From: an uncultured Clostridia bacterium
Lineage (GTDB): Bacteria; Bacillota; Clostridia; Lachnospirales; CAG-274
NCBI GenBank assembly: GCA_949948985.1
Contig: CATLIG010000001.1
Location: forward strand, 62,001-126,000
Length of the DNA stretch: 64,000 bases
Reading direction: 5' to 3'
Part shown: positions 8,751-18,500 of the stretch, one piece after another
Layout of the letters: each line of letters opens with the position of its first letter
Numbering within the stretch: the first letter of the stretch is position 1
Program-made: the position numbers and the translations under genes
Notes under the pieces: model-generated
The model's database searches: none
The model's input: only the letters and a program-made list of their open reading frames with translations
What the model was told of the DNA's origin: nothing

Positions 8751-9906
8751 AAAATACGCTCCTTTTTTTATGACAGCGGTAATTTCATTAGGACTTTTTA
8801 CGGGATGCGGTGATTCTTCCGAAATTCCAGAACCGGATACAGGAAGCGAATTAATATCAGAGGAGGAAACCTATGAAAAATCTCAAGCTCCGTCTGTCTC
8901 TGAAAATAAAACCCTCCCCGCCCCGTCAGCGGAACTTTCAGACAAATTAAAAAAGATAAGTTTTTCGGCAGAAAAATATCATTCAAAGACAAAAGATACA
9001 AAAGAGTTTTTTTCATGGGCGGGATTTCTCGCTTATTATGAGGAAAACGTTCCCACTGAAGTTTCTGTGGAAACTCTCAAGACATCAGGATATTTAAAAG
9101 CTCCCGATGTTTTGGATAACGCAGTAATTCTTTATATGAAACCTAAAGATATTGATCCGTCAGCGAAAAAAACAAGCCTTGACATTTTTACAGCGTATGA
9201 AACCACAGAAGGATTTAAAGTAATCGGTGTAGGCTATGATGAAAAAACAATACCCTCCGATGAATTCAGAAAAATACTTATGAAATATAATATAGATAAC
9301 GGCTTAATAACAAATCCGAAAACAGGAAGTAATGAGTATAATTCCATTATGTCGTCAATAGGAGATTTCAGAGGAGATAAAAAACCTCATGAAAGCACGG
9401 TTCCTGAATATATAGTCCGTTATGCCGCCAATAATGATTTATATGCCGTTGTAATACTTTCAGGTACAGACGATGTAACAGACACAACTGAATATCTGCT
9501 TAAAAAAGGAGAAAAAGGCTGGGAAGTCGTAGAGAAAGCTCTTGAAAATCAAGAAAATGTAAAATTATTTTTAAACACAAACTATTCTGACTTTGATTTA
9601 GGACTTCTTCCTCCCTATACTTTATATATATATAGAAAAGAAGTACGTACAACTGAACATTATAAAGATATTATAGATATGCTTATAAAACAAAATATAA
9701 TAGATACCTCCGACACAATAACCTATTGCTGCGGAACACAGCACGTTCTTTATATGGAATTAGCCTCCGGTAAAAAGCTGGCAGGCGGAGCTAAAAAAGA
9801 CGGAAACTTCAGTTGTAACTATATAAACAGTTATGAGGAAGCTGTAAAAGAGTTAGGTAAATTTGTACAGCCTGTTCCTGCTTTTATACTTAAATATAAT
9901 CATTAG
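8734..9906 (+). CDS. Lipoprotein of unknown function
   Basis: About 391 residues. The ATG at 8734 lies 5 bp after AAGGAAAG and overlaps the end of the previous gene. A lipoprotein signal peptide ends in the lipobox LFTGC, so the mature protein should be lipid-anchored on the outer face of the membrane. A short Ser/Glu/Pro-rich linker follows, then a folded domain of about 330 residues. A Cys pair in the C-terminal third (YCCGTQHVLY) may form a disulfide. I do not recognise the fold. It closes the dtxR operon, ahead of the terminator at 9917-9970. Confidence 0.75.
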   Translation: MMKKNKKYAPFFMTAVISLGLFTGCGDSSEIPEPDTGSELISEEETYEKSQAPSVSENKTLPAPSAELSDKLKKISFSAEKYHSKTKDTKEFFSWAGFLAYYEENVPTEVSVETLKTSGYLKAPDVLDNAVILYMKPKDIDPSAKKTSLDIFTAYETTEGFKVIGVGYDEKTIPSDEFRKILMKYNIDNGLITNPKTGSNEYNSIMSSIGDFRGDKKPHESTVPEYIVRYAANNDLYAVVILSGTDDVTDTTEYLLKKGEKGWEVVEKALENQENVKLFLNTNYSDFDLGLLPPYTLYIYRKEVRTTEHYKDIIDMLIKQNIIDTSDTITYCCGTQHVLYMELASGKKLAGGAKKDGNFSCNYINSYEEAVKELGKFVQPVPAFILKYNH

Positions 9907-9916
9907 CCTGTAAAAA

Positions 9917-9970
9917 AGTCAGAGGAAATAAAAACTTTAAAAATAAATTTTATTTCCTCTGACCTTTTTT
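9917..9970 (+). terminator. Intrinsic terminator of the dtxR operon
   Basis: GTCAGAGGAAATA (9918-9930) pairs with TATTTCCTCTGAC (9951-9963) and is followed by CTTTTTT. Confidence 0.85.
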
Positions 9971-10033
9971 ATAATCCTAAAGCAAAATAATTCCTTTTAT
10001 AATTTTTATGAAATGCCGAAAAAAAGTTCTTTC

Positions 10034-10063
10034 GCCGTCATATTTTAATGACTTTCTGACGGC
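10034..10063 (-). terminator. Possible weak terminator downstream of spoIVB
   Basis: GCCGTCA (10034-10040) and TGACGGC (10057-10063) form a hairpin. On the minus strand it follows spoIVB and is trailed, after several bases, by a T-run. The gap between stem and T-run makes this a weak call. Confidence 0.35.
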
Positions 10064-10109
10064 AAAAAAACTTATTAAAACTTTCCCAATCTGTTAAAAT
10101 CATGCCGGT

Positions 10110-11384
10110 CTATTGACATTTTGAAAGCATATTCTCAATAAAAATTCCATATCCTTTAGCCGGATTTCTTACAAAGACGTGAGTAACAGCTCCAATAATT
10201 TTACCGTTTTGAATAATAGGACTTCCGCTCATACCCTGAACAATTCCGTTTGTTTTCTCAAGAAGTCTTTTATCGGTAATTCTTATAACCATACCTTTGG
10301 AGTTGTCGGTGTTGTACCTGTTTACACTGTCAATATTAATTTCAAATTTTTCCACCTTATCACCGTCAATATTAGAAAGAATATACGCGCTTCCCTCAAC
10401 AACCTCGTTTTGAAGTCCGACAGGCATTTCCTCACCATCAAAAAACTGTTTTTGACATTTTCCAAAAATACCATATTCGTTATTTGATAAAATCTGTCCA
10501 ATAACATTTTCTCTGTCAATATCGCCCAAAAGCTCTCCCGGCGTACCGGACTCGCCTTTTTTTACAGCGGAAATGGCAGATGACATAATCTCTCCTGTTT
10601 TCACCTTCATAATCTGTTTTGTATCAACGTCTGTTATGCCATGACCTAAAGCCGCGAATTTGCCTGTATTTTTATCTATAAATGTAACCGTGCCTATGCC
10701 CTGGGTACTATCTCTTACCCATACGCCGATTTTTCGTTTTTCCGATTCTCCATCTATAATTGGAGAAACATCCGCGGAAAAACTTTTTTTATCTCTTAGC
10801 CCATCAAAATGGACTGTTCCGCTTGAATTTTCAACAATATCAATTAAATCTTCTTTACTGCCAAGTTCTTTGCCGTTTGCTTTAAGGAGAATATCTCCCT
10901 CATAAATTTTACCGTCGCAAGGTACATATTCGCCGCCCTGAGCGTCTTTCACCTCGCCCTGAGCCAAAACAAGAATACCATCGGTTTCTATTTTGACTCC
11001 GACTGTTTTTCCGCATGGAATAAGCTTAATATGAGGCAGTACTGATACTTTAACGTCTTTCATAGGTATTCCCATAAAAGACAGTTTCATATCCATAGTG
11101 CACTCACTGTCAGACCATACGTATAAAGGCTTGTCAAGCTCTACAGAAACAGACTCTGTAAGCCTTTTCTGGTTTATATTGACCGAAGCGTCGTCTTTTG
11201 TGGAAATAGTAGCGGCTACAGGAACATTAAACTCAAAGCTCTGTTCCTCACCGGCAATAACTCTCAGCTCATCGGGAAACATAATAAAATCAAAAATACC
11301 TTTTCCGAAAACAAAAGAAAAAGTCACCGCGAAAAGGCATAAATAAAACTTTCCGGACTTGAATAATCCGCGAAAAAAACGCAT
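10110..11384 (-). CDS. spoIVB: SpoIVB, stage IV sporulation serine peptidase
   Basis: SpoIVB is made in the forespore and cleaves SpoIVFA across the intermembrane space, setting off processing of pro-sigma-K in the mother cell. The 424 residues (B. subtilis 426) carry an N-terminal membrane anchor (about 12-36), a PDZ domain (about 125-210, around GKIYEGDILLKANG) and an S55 peptidase domain with His248 in ALGHG and a Ser (386/388) in GMSGSP, followed by GKIIGAVTHVFV; Asp371 is a plausible third catalytic residue. The ATG at 11384 is chosen for AGGAAGTGA upstream; the longer frame to 11423 has no ribosome site. It stands alone on the minus strand, without the recN or spo0A neighbours common elsewhere. 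Confidence 0.93.
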   Translation of the reverse strand: MRFFRGLFKSGKFYLCLFAVTFSFVFGKGIFDFIMFPDELRVIAGEEQSFEFNVPVAATISTKDDASVNINQKRLTESVSVELDKPLYVWSDSECTMDMKLSFMGIPMKDVKVSVLPHIKLIPCGKTVGVKIETDGILVLAQGEVKDAQGGEYVPCDGKIYEGDILLKANGKELGSKEDLIDIVENSSGTVHFDGLRDKKSFSADVSPIIDGESEKRKIGVWVRDSTQGIGTVTFIDKNTGKFAALGHGITDVDTKQIMKVKTGEIMSSAISAVKKGESGTPGELLGDIDRENVIGQILSNNEYGIFGKCQKQFFDGEEMPVGLQNEVVEGSAYILSNIDGDKVEKFEINIDSVNRYNTDNSKGMVIRITDKRLLEKTNGIVQGMSGSPIIQNGKIIGAVTHVFVRNPAKGYGIFIENMLSKCQ

Positions 11385-11691
11385 AACAGTCACTTCCTGA
11401 TAACACCGGTATTGTAAATACATATTATAGAAACCTACAAAATTTTTGGTTCAAAACAATAAAAGAATTTATTAATATAATAGTTCTTATTAAAGTTTGC
11501 CTTTTCATTCTTTCATTATTTTGTACATTCTGAAAACTTCTTTAATTTAACAAATTTTGAAATTATTAAAAGTTTTTATAATATGCCGTTTACAATAATT
11601 AATTTCCCCTAAAAAAGCGTTTGTTATACGTAAAAAATTTTTTTAATTATAGAAAAACAACAAAATAATAACAATTTTATAAAATATTATT
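11385..11691. other. AT-rich spacer upstream of spoIVB
   Basis: No ORF can be supported. The spoIVB-proximal part contains a family D repeat (11424-11469), which gives a TATAAT on the minus strand. The rest is A/T runs, with no clear terminator after rluB. Confidence 0.4.
11424..11469 (-). repeat. Family D short repeat upstream of spoIVB
   Basis: Read on the minus strand it runs AATTCTTTTATTGTTTTG ... AAAAATTTTGTAGG ... CTATAAT, closely matching 40264-40310 and 47051-47097. It ends in a TATAAT about 40 bp upstream of the spoIVB start. Confidence 0.6.
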
Positions 11692-12405
11692 TCACAATCC
11701 TTTCAAATAATTAATTTCTTTATCGGAAAGAAATCTGTACTCACCTTTTTTTAGTTTTCCAATTTCAATTTTTCCTATAGAAATCCTTTTCAGCTTTAAA
11801 ACGTTACAGCCTATTTTCTTACACATTTTTCTTACCTGCCGGTTTCGGCCCTCGTGAATAATAATTTTAAGCTTCGCTCCTTTTTCGTATTTTTCGATAA
11901 TATAAAGCTTTGCCGGAGCGGTTTTGTATCCATCAATAACAAGACCTTTATTAAATTTTAAAATATCTCCTCCTGATGGAATTTTATCGACTTCCGCTAT
12001 ATAAGTTTTAGGAATGTTGTGCTTAGGGTGAGTAAGAGTATATGTAATTTCACCATCGTTTGTAAGAATAAGAAGCCCTGACGTATCATAATCAAGACGG
12101 CCAATAGGATATACCCTTGAGTTTATGTTTTTTATATAATCAAGTACGGTTTTTCTTCCAAATTGGTCTTTGACCGTTGTAATGCAGCCCTCCGGTTTAT
12201 TTAAAATAATGTAAATATATTTTTTGTTTTTAACAACCCTTTTTCCCTCAAATTCAACAACATCTTTTTCATCATCAATTTTCATACCCAATTCCATAAC
12301 AGCTTTTCCGTTTACAAAGACTTTACCGTCTAAAATAAGTTCTTCTGATTTTCTTCTTGACGCCACACCACATTCTGCCATATATTTTTGAAGCCTTAAA
12401 ATCAT
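11692..12405 (-). CDS. rluB: RluB/RsuA-family rRNA pseudouridine synthase
   Basis: Converts a uridine in rRNA to pseudouridine; Firmicutes members of this size usually act on 23S rRNA near position 2605, though a 16S (RsuA) role cannot be excluded. 237 residues: an S4 RNA-binding domain (1-55, QKYMAECGVASRRKSEELI) and a pseudouridine synthase domain with catalytic Asp105 in GRLDYDTSG. The ATG at 12405 follows GGAGGG; the upstream extension to 12537 lacks a ribosome site and would precede the S4 domain with an unrelated AT-rich peptide. In B. subtilis rluB sits with dacB; here a D,D-carboxypeptidase gene is divergent at 12673, so the association is partly kept. Confidence 0.88.
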   Translation of the reverse strand: MILRLQKYMAECGVASRRKSEELILDGKVFVNGKAVMELGMKIDDEKDVVEFEGKRVVKNKKYIYIILNKPEGCITTVKDQFGRKTVLDYIKNINSRVYPIGRLDYDTSGLLILTNDGEITYTLTHPKHNIPKTYIAEVDKIPSGGDILKFNKGLVIDGYKTAPAKLYIIEKYEKGAKLKIIIHEGRNRQVRKMCKKIGCNVLKLKRISIGKIEIGKLKKGEYRFLSDKEINYLKGL

Positions 12406-12528
12406 AAACTCCCTCCGATTGAAATATAATATAATAATACTGAAATTATATTTATTATACCACAAAACAATAATCTTTAAAACTTGTTTATGTCGATTAT
12501 AACGAAACAATAAAATAGTTACTTTATG

Positions 12529-12592
12529 TATAGGCAATCAACTTTAAAAATGAATAATTTCGGCAGCTAAAAAATATTTTTTCTATTTATAC
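12529..12592 (+). repeat. Family B repeat, left half only
   Basis: TATAGGCAATCAACTTTAAA followed by an internal part with CGGCAGCTAAAAAA matches the left arm and core of the palindromic B element. The right arm is not recognisable, so this is a decayed copy. Confidence 0.55.
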
Positions 12593-12672
12593 CGGAATTT
12601 CTGTAAGATTGTCTGTTAATTTTTTATTGTTTTGCCATAATAGTAAAAAACAAAAATACTATAAAAGGGGTA

Positions 12673-13872
12673 ATGAAAATGAAAAATGTAAAAATGCCTT
12701 TAAAAAAAATAGAAATATTCATATTAACATTATTATTCTTTTTTATTATGCCCCCAAAAACTTTTGCGGAAACTACGTTTAAGCAAAATGACATACAGGC
12801 AAAAGGAGCAGTATTAATAGATTTTGAAACAGGCAGAATATTATGGGAGAAAAACAGTTCCTCTCCGCTTGCTATGGCAAGCACAACCAAAATAATGACT
12901 GCGATAACGGCTATTGAAAAAGGAAATCTTGACGATATTGTAACAGTTTCTCAAAAAGCGGCGTCCGCTCCACCAACAAAAATGAAACTGGTAAAAGGTG
13001 AAAAAATAACTCTCCGAAATCTGCTGTACGCTTTAATGATGCAGTCCTCAAACGACGCCGCCGTAGCGATAGCTGAACACATAGGCGGAACGGTAGAAAA
13101 TTTTTGTAATGAAATGACAGAAAAAGCGAAATTTATCGGAGCGAAAGATACAGTTTTTATAACCCCCAACGGTCTTGACGCAGGCAATCATCATTCCACG
13201 GCGGAAGATATGGCAATAATTACACGATACGCTTTAAATAATGAAACTTTCAGAAAAATAATAACAACCCGTGTAATCACATTTAAAAGCGACAAAAAAA
13301 GTTATTCCGTAATAAATAAAAACCGCCTTTTATCAGAACTTAACGGCGCTACTGGAGTAAAAACAGGCTTTACAGGAAAAGCTGGGCATTGTTTTGTAGG
13401 TTCTTGTAAACGAGGCGATTTAGAGCTTATAAGCGTTGTACTCGCAAGTGGCTGGGGAAATAAAGGAAAAGAGCAAAAATGGATAGACACAAAAAAAATA
13501 TTAAATTATGGCTTTGAAAATTATGAATACAAAGTTCCCCTTTATAAAAATCAGCAAATTGGAGAAATCCCCGTAGAAAAAAGTAATGACACAACAATAC
13601 GGCTTTTGCTTAAAAACGGCTTAAAAGTTTGTATAAAAAAGGACGGAAGTGAAAAAATAAATATAATAAAAAAAATTCCAAAATACGTTACAGCGCCAAT
13701 AAAAGCTGGACAGGAAATAGGGACGGCAGAAGTATACATAAACAATTCATTAATAAGTGAAATACCGATAATAACAGCCAAATCAGCCGAAAGAAAAACC
13801 TTTTATGATTATTTCAAAAACATATTAAAATTCTGGTCAACAAAATATTTTATACCAATAGACCTGTTTTAA
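12673..13872 (+). CDS. dacF: D-alanyl-D-alanine carboxypeptidase (DacF/PBP5 type)
   Basis: Removes the terminal D-Ala from peptidoglycan stem peptides, limiting cross-linking. 399 residues: signal peptide 1-32 (cleavage near KTFAET), peptidase S11 domain with SxxK (S70-TT-K73), SxN (S125-S-N127) and KTG (K230-T-G232), then a PBP5-type C-terminal domain (about 290-370) and a short hydrophobic or amphipathic end (YFKNILKFW...), which may anchor it to the membrane. The ribosome site is AAAAGGGG; a second in-frame ATG at 12679 is almost as good. Given the nearby spoIVB, a DacF-like role in spore cortex is possible, but vegetative use is equally likely. A terminator at 14035-14091 closes the transcript. 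Confidence 0.9.
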   Translation: MKMKNVKMPLKKIEIFILTLLFFFIMPPKTFAETTFKQNDIQAKGAVLIDFETGRILWEKNSSSPLAMASTTKIMTAITAIEKGNLDDIVTVSQKAASAPPTKMKLVKGEKITLRNLLYALMMQSSNDAAVAIAEHIGGTVENFCNEMTEKAKFIGAKDTVFITPNGLDAGNHHSTAEDMAIITRYALNNETFRKIITTRVITFKSDKKSYSVINKNRLLSELNGATGVKTGFTGKAGHCFVGSCKRGDLELISVVLASGWGNKGKEQKWIDTKKILNYGFENYEYKVPLYKNQQIGEIPVEKSNDTTIRLLLKNGLKVCIKKDGSEKINIIKKIPKYVTAPIKAGQEIGTAEVYINNSLISEIPIITAKSAERKTFYDYFKNILKFWSTKYFIPIDLF

Positions 13873-13919
13873 ATCAAATAGCTATAACTAAACAATAAAA
13901 TCAAGATATTTTTATCATT

Positions 13920-13996
13920 TATAGTCAATCAACTTGAAAATGAGAAAAAGGATTTTTAGCCGCCTAACTTACTTATTTTTAAGTTGATTGACTATA
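13920..13996 (+). repeat. Family B palindromic repeat, 77 bp form
   Basis: TATAGTCAATCAACTTGAAA and its reverse complement bound a core AAAAAGGATTTTTAGCCGCC. It has the same length as the 30038-30114 copy, which lies in the opposite orientation. In RNA it would form a long hairpin. Confidence 0.85.
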
Positions 13997-14034
13997 TATT
14001 AAACCCCTTATAAAATCCTTAAATTTTACTCAAT

Positions 14035-14091
14035 AGACTTCTTTTGAAACAACAAAGTTGTTGTAAAGTTTCAAAAGAAGTCTGATTTTTT
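14035..14091 (+). terminator. Intrinsic terminator of dacF
   Basis: AGACTTCTTTTGAAAC (14035-14050) pairs with GTTTCAAAAGAAGTCT (14068-14083), with a further AACAA/TTGTT stem inside, followed by GATTTTTT. Confidence 0.75.
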
Positions 14092-14115
14092 AAAAATAGA
14101 TTAATATGCCGTTGT

Positions 14116-15147
14116 TTACTTCAAAGCCAAACTGTTAGTAACCCTAGCTACTTCTAAAAGCTTGTTGTAAGCTTTTCCCTCATCAATAGATTTTTCCGCA
14201 AGTTTAATACCATCCACGATAGAATCAGCAAGCCCCGCAATATAAATGGCCGCTCCCGCATTAAAACAAACAATATCTCTTTTAGCGCCTTTTTCCTCAC
14301 CTTTAAGAATACTTACCGCAATTTTTGAGTTTTCTTCTGAGTTTCCTCCTGTAATATTTTCTTTTTTCGCTATTTTTATTCCAAACCGCTCAGGAGAAAT
14401 AGTATATTCCTTAATTTCTCCGCCTTTAATTTCAGCTATAAACGTCTTTCCTGTTGTAGTAATTTCGTCCATACCGTCCTCGCCGTATACAACCAACGCA
14501 CGTTTTACTCCCATAACTTTCATTGCCTCGGCAAAGGTTTTCGTCAGTTCTTTGCTAAAAACCCCGATAACCTGTGCTTTTGCACCCGATGGATTTGAAA
14601 GCGGACCGATAATATTAAATATAGACCTCATACCAAGCTCACGTCTTGCTCGTCCTACATTTGTCATACTCTTGTGAAAAACCTGAGCTGACATAAAACC
14701 AATACCTGTTTTTTCAAAACACTCTTTAACCTGTTCAGCCTCAAGCATAACGTTTATGCCAAGACTTTCAAGTACGTCTATAGAGCCGCTTTTACTTGAA
14801 ATAGCCCGGTTTCCATGTTTAGCTATTTTTACTCCCGCACCGGAAGCGACAAAAACGGCAGTTGTTGAAATATTAAAAGTATTTGTACCATCTCCTCCCG
14901 TACCAACAAAATCAATATAATCATTTGAGGTCAAATCAAGACTTTCCGCTTTTTCTCTCAAAATTGAGGCACATCCAATAATTTCATCAAGAGTTTCGCC
15001 TTTCATTCTAAGTGCAGTCAAAAAACTTCCTATTTGCGCCTGTGTAGCACCCCCGTCCAAGAGCTGACGCATAACGTCTTTTGACTCGTCAACAGTTAAA
15101 TTTCCACCCTTTACAACTTTATTAATTGCCTCTTTCATTTCAAACAT
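14116..15147 (-). CDS. trpD: Anthranilate phosphoribosyltransferase
   Basis: Second step of tryptophan synthesis: anthranilate plus PRPP gives phosphoribosyl-anthranilate. 343 residues, the usual length. It has an N-terminal helical domain (1-75) and the alpha/beta domain with PRPP-binding GTGGDGTNTFNIS, the KHGNRAISSKSGS loop and the NIIGPLSNP signature that separates TrpD from pyrimidine phosphorylases. The ribosome site is AAAGGTGATG ahead of the ATG at 15147; an in-frame ATG three codons later is possible. No other trp genes flank it, so either the pathway is dispersed or this is an orphan retained for a salvage or related reaction. It has no visible trp attenuator or T-box leader. Confidence 0.92.
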   Translation of the reverse strand: MFEMKEAINKVVKGGNLTVDESKDVMRQLLDGGATQAQIGSFLTALRMKGETLDEIIGCASILREKAESLDLTSNDYIDFVGTGGDGTNTFNISTTAVFVASGAGVKIAKHGNRAISSKSGSIDVLESLGINVMLEAEQVKECFEKTGIGFMSAQVFHKSMTNVGRARRELGMRSIFNIIGPLSNPSGAKAQVIGVFSKELTKTFAEAMKVMGVKRALVVYGEDGMDEITTTGKTFIAEIKGGEIKEYTISPERFGIKIAKKENITGGNSEENSKIAVSILKGEEKGAKRDIVCFNAGAAIYIAGLADSIVDGIKLAEKSIDEGKAYNKLLEVARVTNSLALK

Positions 15148-15235
15148 AAAAACACATCACCTTTCAAATATGAATATAATTACAGTAAAACAATAAAAGA
15201 ATTGCTGTAATAAACAAAAAGTAGCAGATAATATT

Positions 15236-15278
15236 TATAGTAAATCAACTTATTCAATTTTTAAGTTGATTTACTATA
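15236..15278 (+). repeat. Family B palindromic repeat, 43 bp mini form
   Basis: TATAGTAAATCAACTT and AAGTTGATTTACTATA flank only about 11 bases, so this copy keeps the ends but lacks the core. Confidence 0.7.
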
Positions 15279-15462
15279 ATATAAAACAGCGGATACGCAC
15301 GTGTTCTGCCATTATGCTGATTTATTGAAATACCCCATTGTATTCAATAAATTTAGCCTGAATCAATTTCGGAAAGATTTCAAAAAATATTTTTTCTTTT
15401 CAAAATACTTTCGGAACTGATATTACAACAAAACCTGTACTTATCCGCCGATTTTCAGTTTA

Positions 15463-15530
15463 TTACAGCAATTCCAGCAAAAGCCAGTGGCAGAAAAACA
15501 AATTTTCCATCTGTAACGAAATTGCTGTAA
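15463..15530 (+). repeat. Inverted repeat with TTACAGCAATT ends
   Basis: TTACAGCAATT (15463-15473) and AATTGCTGTAA (15520-15530) face each other across 46 bases just downstream of the FnIII gene. The same motif occurs at 15200-15210, 40480-40490 and 42172-42182. Confidence 0.5.
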
Positions 15531-15545
15531 ATAAATATATTATTT

Positions 15546-18500
15546 TTATATATTAGCATCTCTTATGATAATATCAACCATATAAAGCAAGTCCGTAAGA
15601 CTCATAGTATCTTTAGGTCTTGCCCCATATGTATTGCCATAAAATCCTAAATCACCCGCTTTAAGAAGAGCTGTTCTGTATTGAGGAGCGGCGTTTACCA
15701 CATCTTTATACTGAGTAGTCTCAATAGGAGTATAGGCAGCCTGCCGTCCTGTTTTCACCTCATAAAGCTTAATAAGAGCGTTTATTCCCTCTTCTCTGGA
15801 CACTGTAGCCGACGATAAAATCATACCTTTTCTTGAAAGAGCTGTATAATCCTCATCAGGCAAAGCGCCGTTTATAGCTACATCCTTTCTTCCGTTTGCA
15901 ACAGCGGCAATAATGTTGTTAAACTGAACTGTAGAAACAACAGCGTTAGGTTTAACATACTGCATATCGGTAATAGCTATTCTGCTGTTCACACCCACTA
16001 AAGCATTGACAGCGTTTCCGTCGTTTGTAGATATTGACGGAGCGTTTTTCCTTATAGCGGAAAAAGTAGCGGGAATTTTTGTGTTTCCAATAAAAGTACC
16101 CGTAGGGTCGTGATATATACTTGTGTATCTTTCCCAGTTTACTGTTAAATCAGTATCATAGTATGCGCCTACATTTGTTTCCTGTAAAGTATATTTATCA
16201 TTAAGCTTAATAGCCACCCCTACATCTTTATAAAACTGCTTCATATTATGAATGCCCATAGGAGTAATAATATCTACCGATAATTTCTGTGGAGGAGAAA
16301 TAAACGTTTCTCCAAAGCCAAGTAAAGGAGCGTCAGCCGGACTTGAGGAGATAGTTATCCTTACATCTGCGCCCTGTCCGTATCCCGCTAGGGAATTAAC
16401 CTCATTTGTTCTTATAAAATCAGGAGAAAATCCAAATTTCACATTGTCAGCTTTTACGTATAACGTAATATCATGTTCCCCAAAAGCTTCCATAACAGAA
16501 TAAGGTATTTCAATAACTCTGTTTTTAATCTGATAATTATTGTAATAAGTCAAATCAACATCAAATTCGTAAAGCTTTTTCTGAAGAATAGTTGAAATAA
16601 ATCTTTGGTCTACATAATTATCGTCAAGACCATCTTTGTCTTCTTTATTTGAACGAAAACGATAAGTCAGAGTATTTGTAAAACCGTCATAAATATATTC
16701 AAAATCATCATCAGGCAAAGGATAATGAGCATCATTTATATCACCGTCATATTCATCGTCTGTTTTGCCTGCCTTAAATCTTACCACACTGCTCCAATCA
16801 GACTCTTTTGTATAAGAGGTTTCCTCTATTTCAGCCGGACCGTCCGGAATTACCACAGTAATAGGGTCTTTAAAATCCTTGTTGTCGGCAAACTGGAGAA
16901 TATATGTAAAACTTTTTTGTCTTGACCCGTCACTTCCGATACTCACAGTACATCTGGCTTTTACTCTTGCATAGTAATCAGTATTAGCTGTAAGATTGTT
17001 CATTTTTGAAACAATAGTATTCTGAATACCCTCGTTCACAAGAACCTGATAATTTTCACCCTCAGCGGCGGCAGCGGGAGATGGACCTAAATCGTCCTCA
17101 TTTCTGTTCCATTCAAGAATAATATATTTATCTGTACGCTGCTGATAATCCGTACCGCTTGCCGTATTGTAAATATTAAGAGTATCTTTTGCCACAAGAC
17201 CAAGACCGTCAGGAATATCAGGTTTTCCCAAAGCGTCTGTAATTACGTAAAGAGGACTTGACCACGCAGAATATTTAGGGTCTCCGTTATTCGGTGCGTG
17301 CGCCCTTATCCATATATAATAGCCTGTTTCAGGCATAAGACCTCTTATTCTGTAATAAATTCGTCTGATATCATCCTCTGTTTTAATCTCGCCGAATTCA
17401 TTTATTTGTTCCATAGTAATAATTGTAGCTCCGCCCTGAGTAGGGTCAGCCTGTAAAATTGTGCTGTAAGCAAGTTCATACTCAAGATTTGGCATATATT
17501 CCTGCCATTTTACAGTAATTGACATATCATCATGGCTGTCCTCCTCAAGTATAGGAACAGTAGGCGTAATATCCACAACTATATCATCAGGTAAAGTTGT
17601 ACCCATGATATAAGCTGGATAAGCATCTTTTTTCCCGTCGGGAAGAATCCTGTAAGGTCTTATAATAATAGCATAAGTAGTGTTTTTCTCAAGTCCCGTA
17701 ACATTGTAAGATGCCGTAATATCCGATGAGAACGCGGGATTTATAGCCGTCCACGGAGCATTTTCGTCTTTCATAATTCTTTCAAGATACGCTTCATACC
17801 CTCCGTCGGCATCAGCAATTTCATCATAAGGAATATAAAGCATTTCATATTTAATATCGGGAGCGGTAAGGTCTACCTGTCTTACAGGAAGGAGATTCAG
17901 CTGGTCTTCGTTAAGACCGGCGCTCTCAAAGAGAGATTTTACTCTTTCCTCGCTGTCAGCGTTTGAAAAACTTATAGCACTTCCGGATGTACCCTTTTCA
18001 TCACCATAGTATATTACGCCGCCCTCTCCGACAGAAGCGCTTGAATACCATGAATCGGTATTGCTGTCATAAATCTCGTACCATTTTGTTTTCCATTCAA
18101 CTTCAATGGAATTGTTTGTAACCATTTCATTTCCCTCAGAATCCTCTTTAATTTTAAGAGGAGGCTTATTAAGGGATTGAGGAGTAGCTATATCTCCTTT
18201 TGCGGGAAAATACTGAGAAGCGTATGCCGGATCCGCTTTAAGAGGATTTCCTATAGCTACGGGTTTTGACACAACAAGTTTTACATAATATACTTTGTTC
18301 TGCTCAATATTTTTAGAAACAAAAGTTCCATCGTCGTTTTTGCCTGTATAAGTAGTAAGAGCCCTGTGATAAACAGGATTTTCATAATCCTGTAAAGTTG
18401 TTTCCTCAAGTTCCGACGCTTTTACGGAATCAAGAGTTTTCGGAAGATTAGGGTCTTGTAGGTCTTCCACATTGTCTGTAATCCATAAATCATAAACAAC

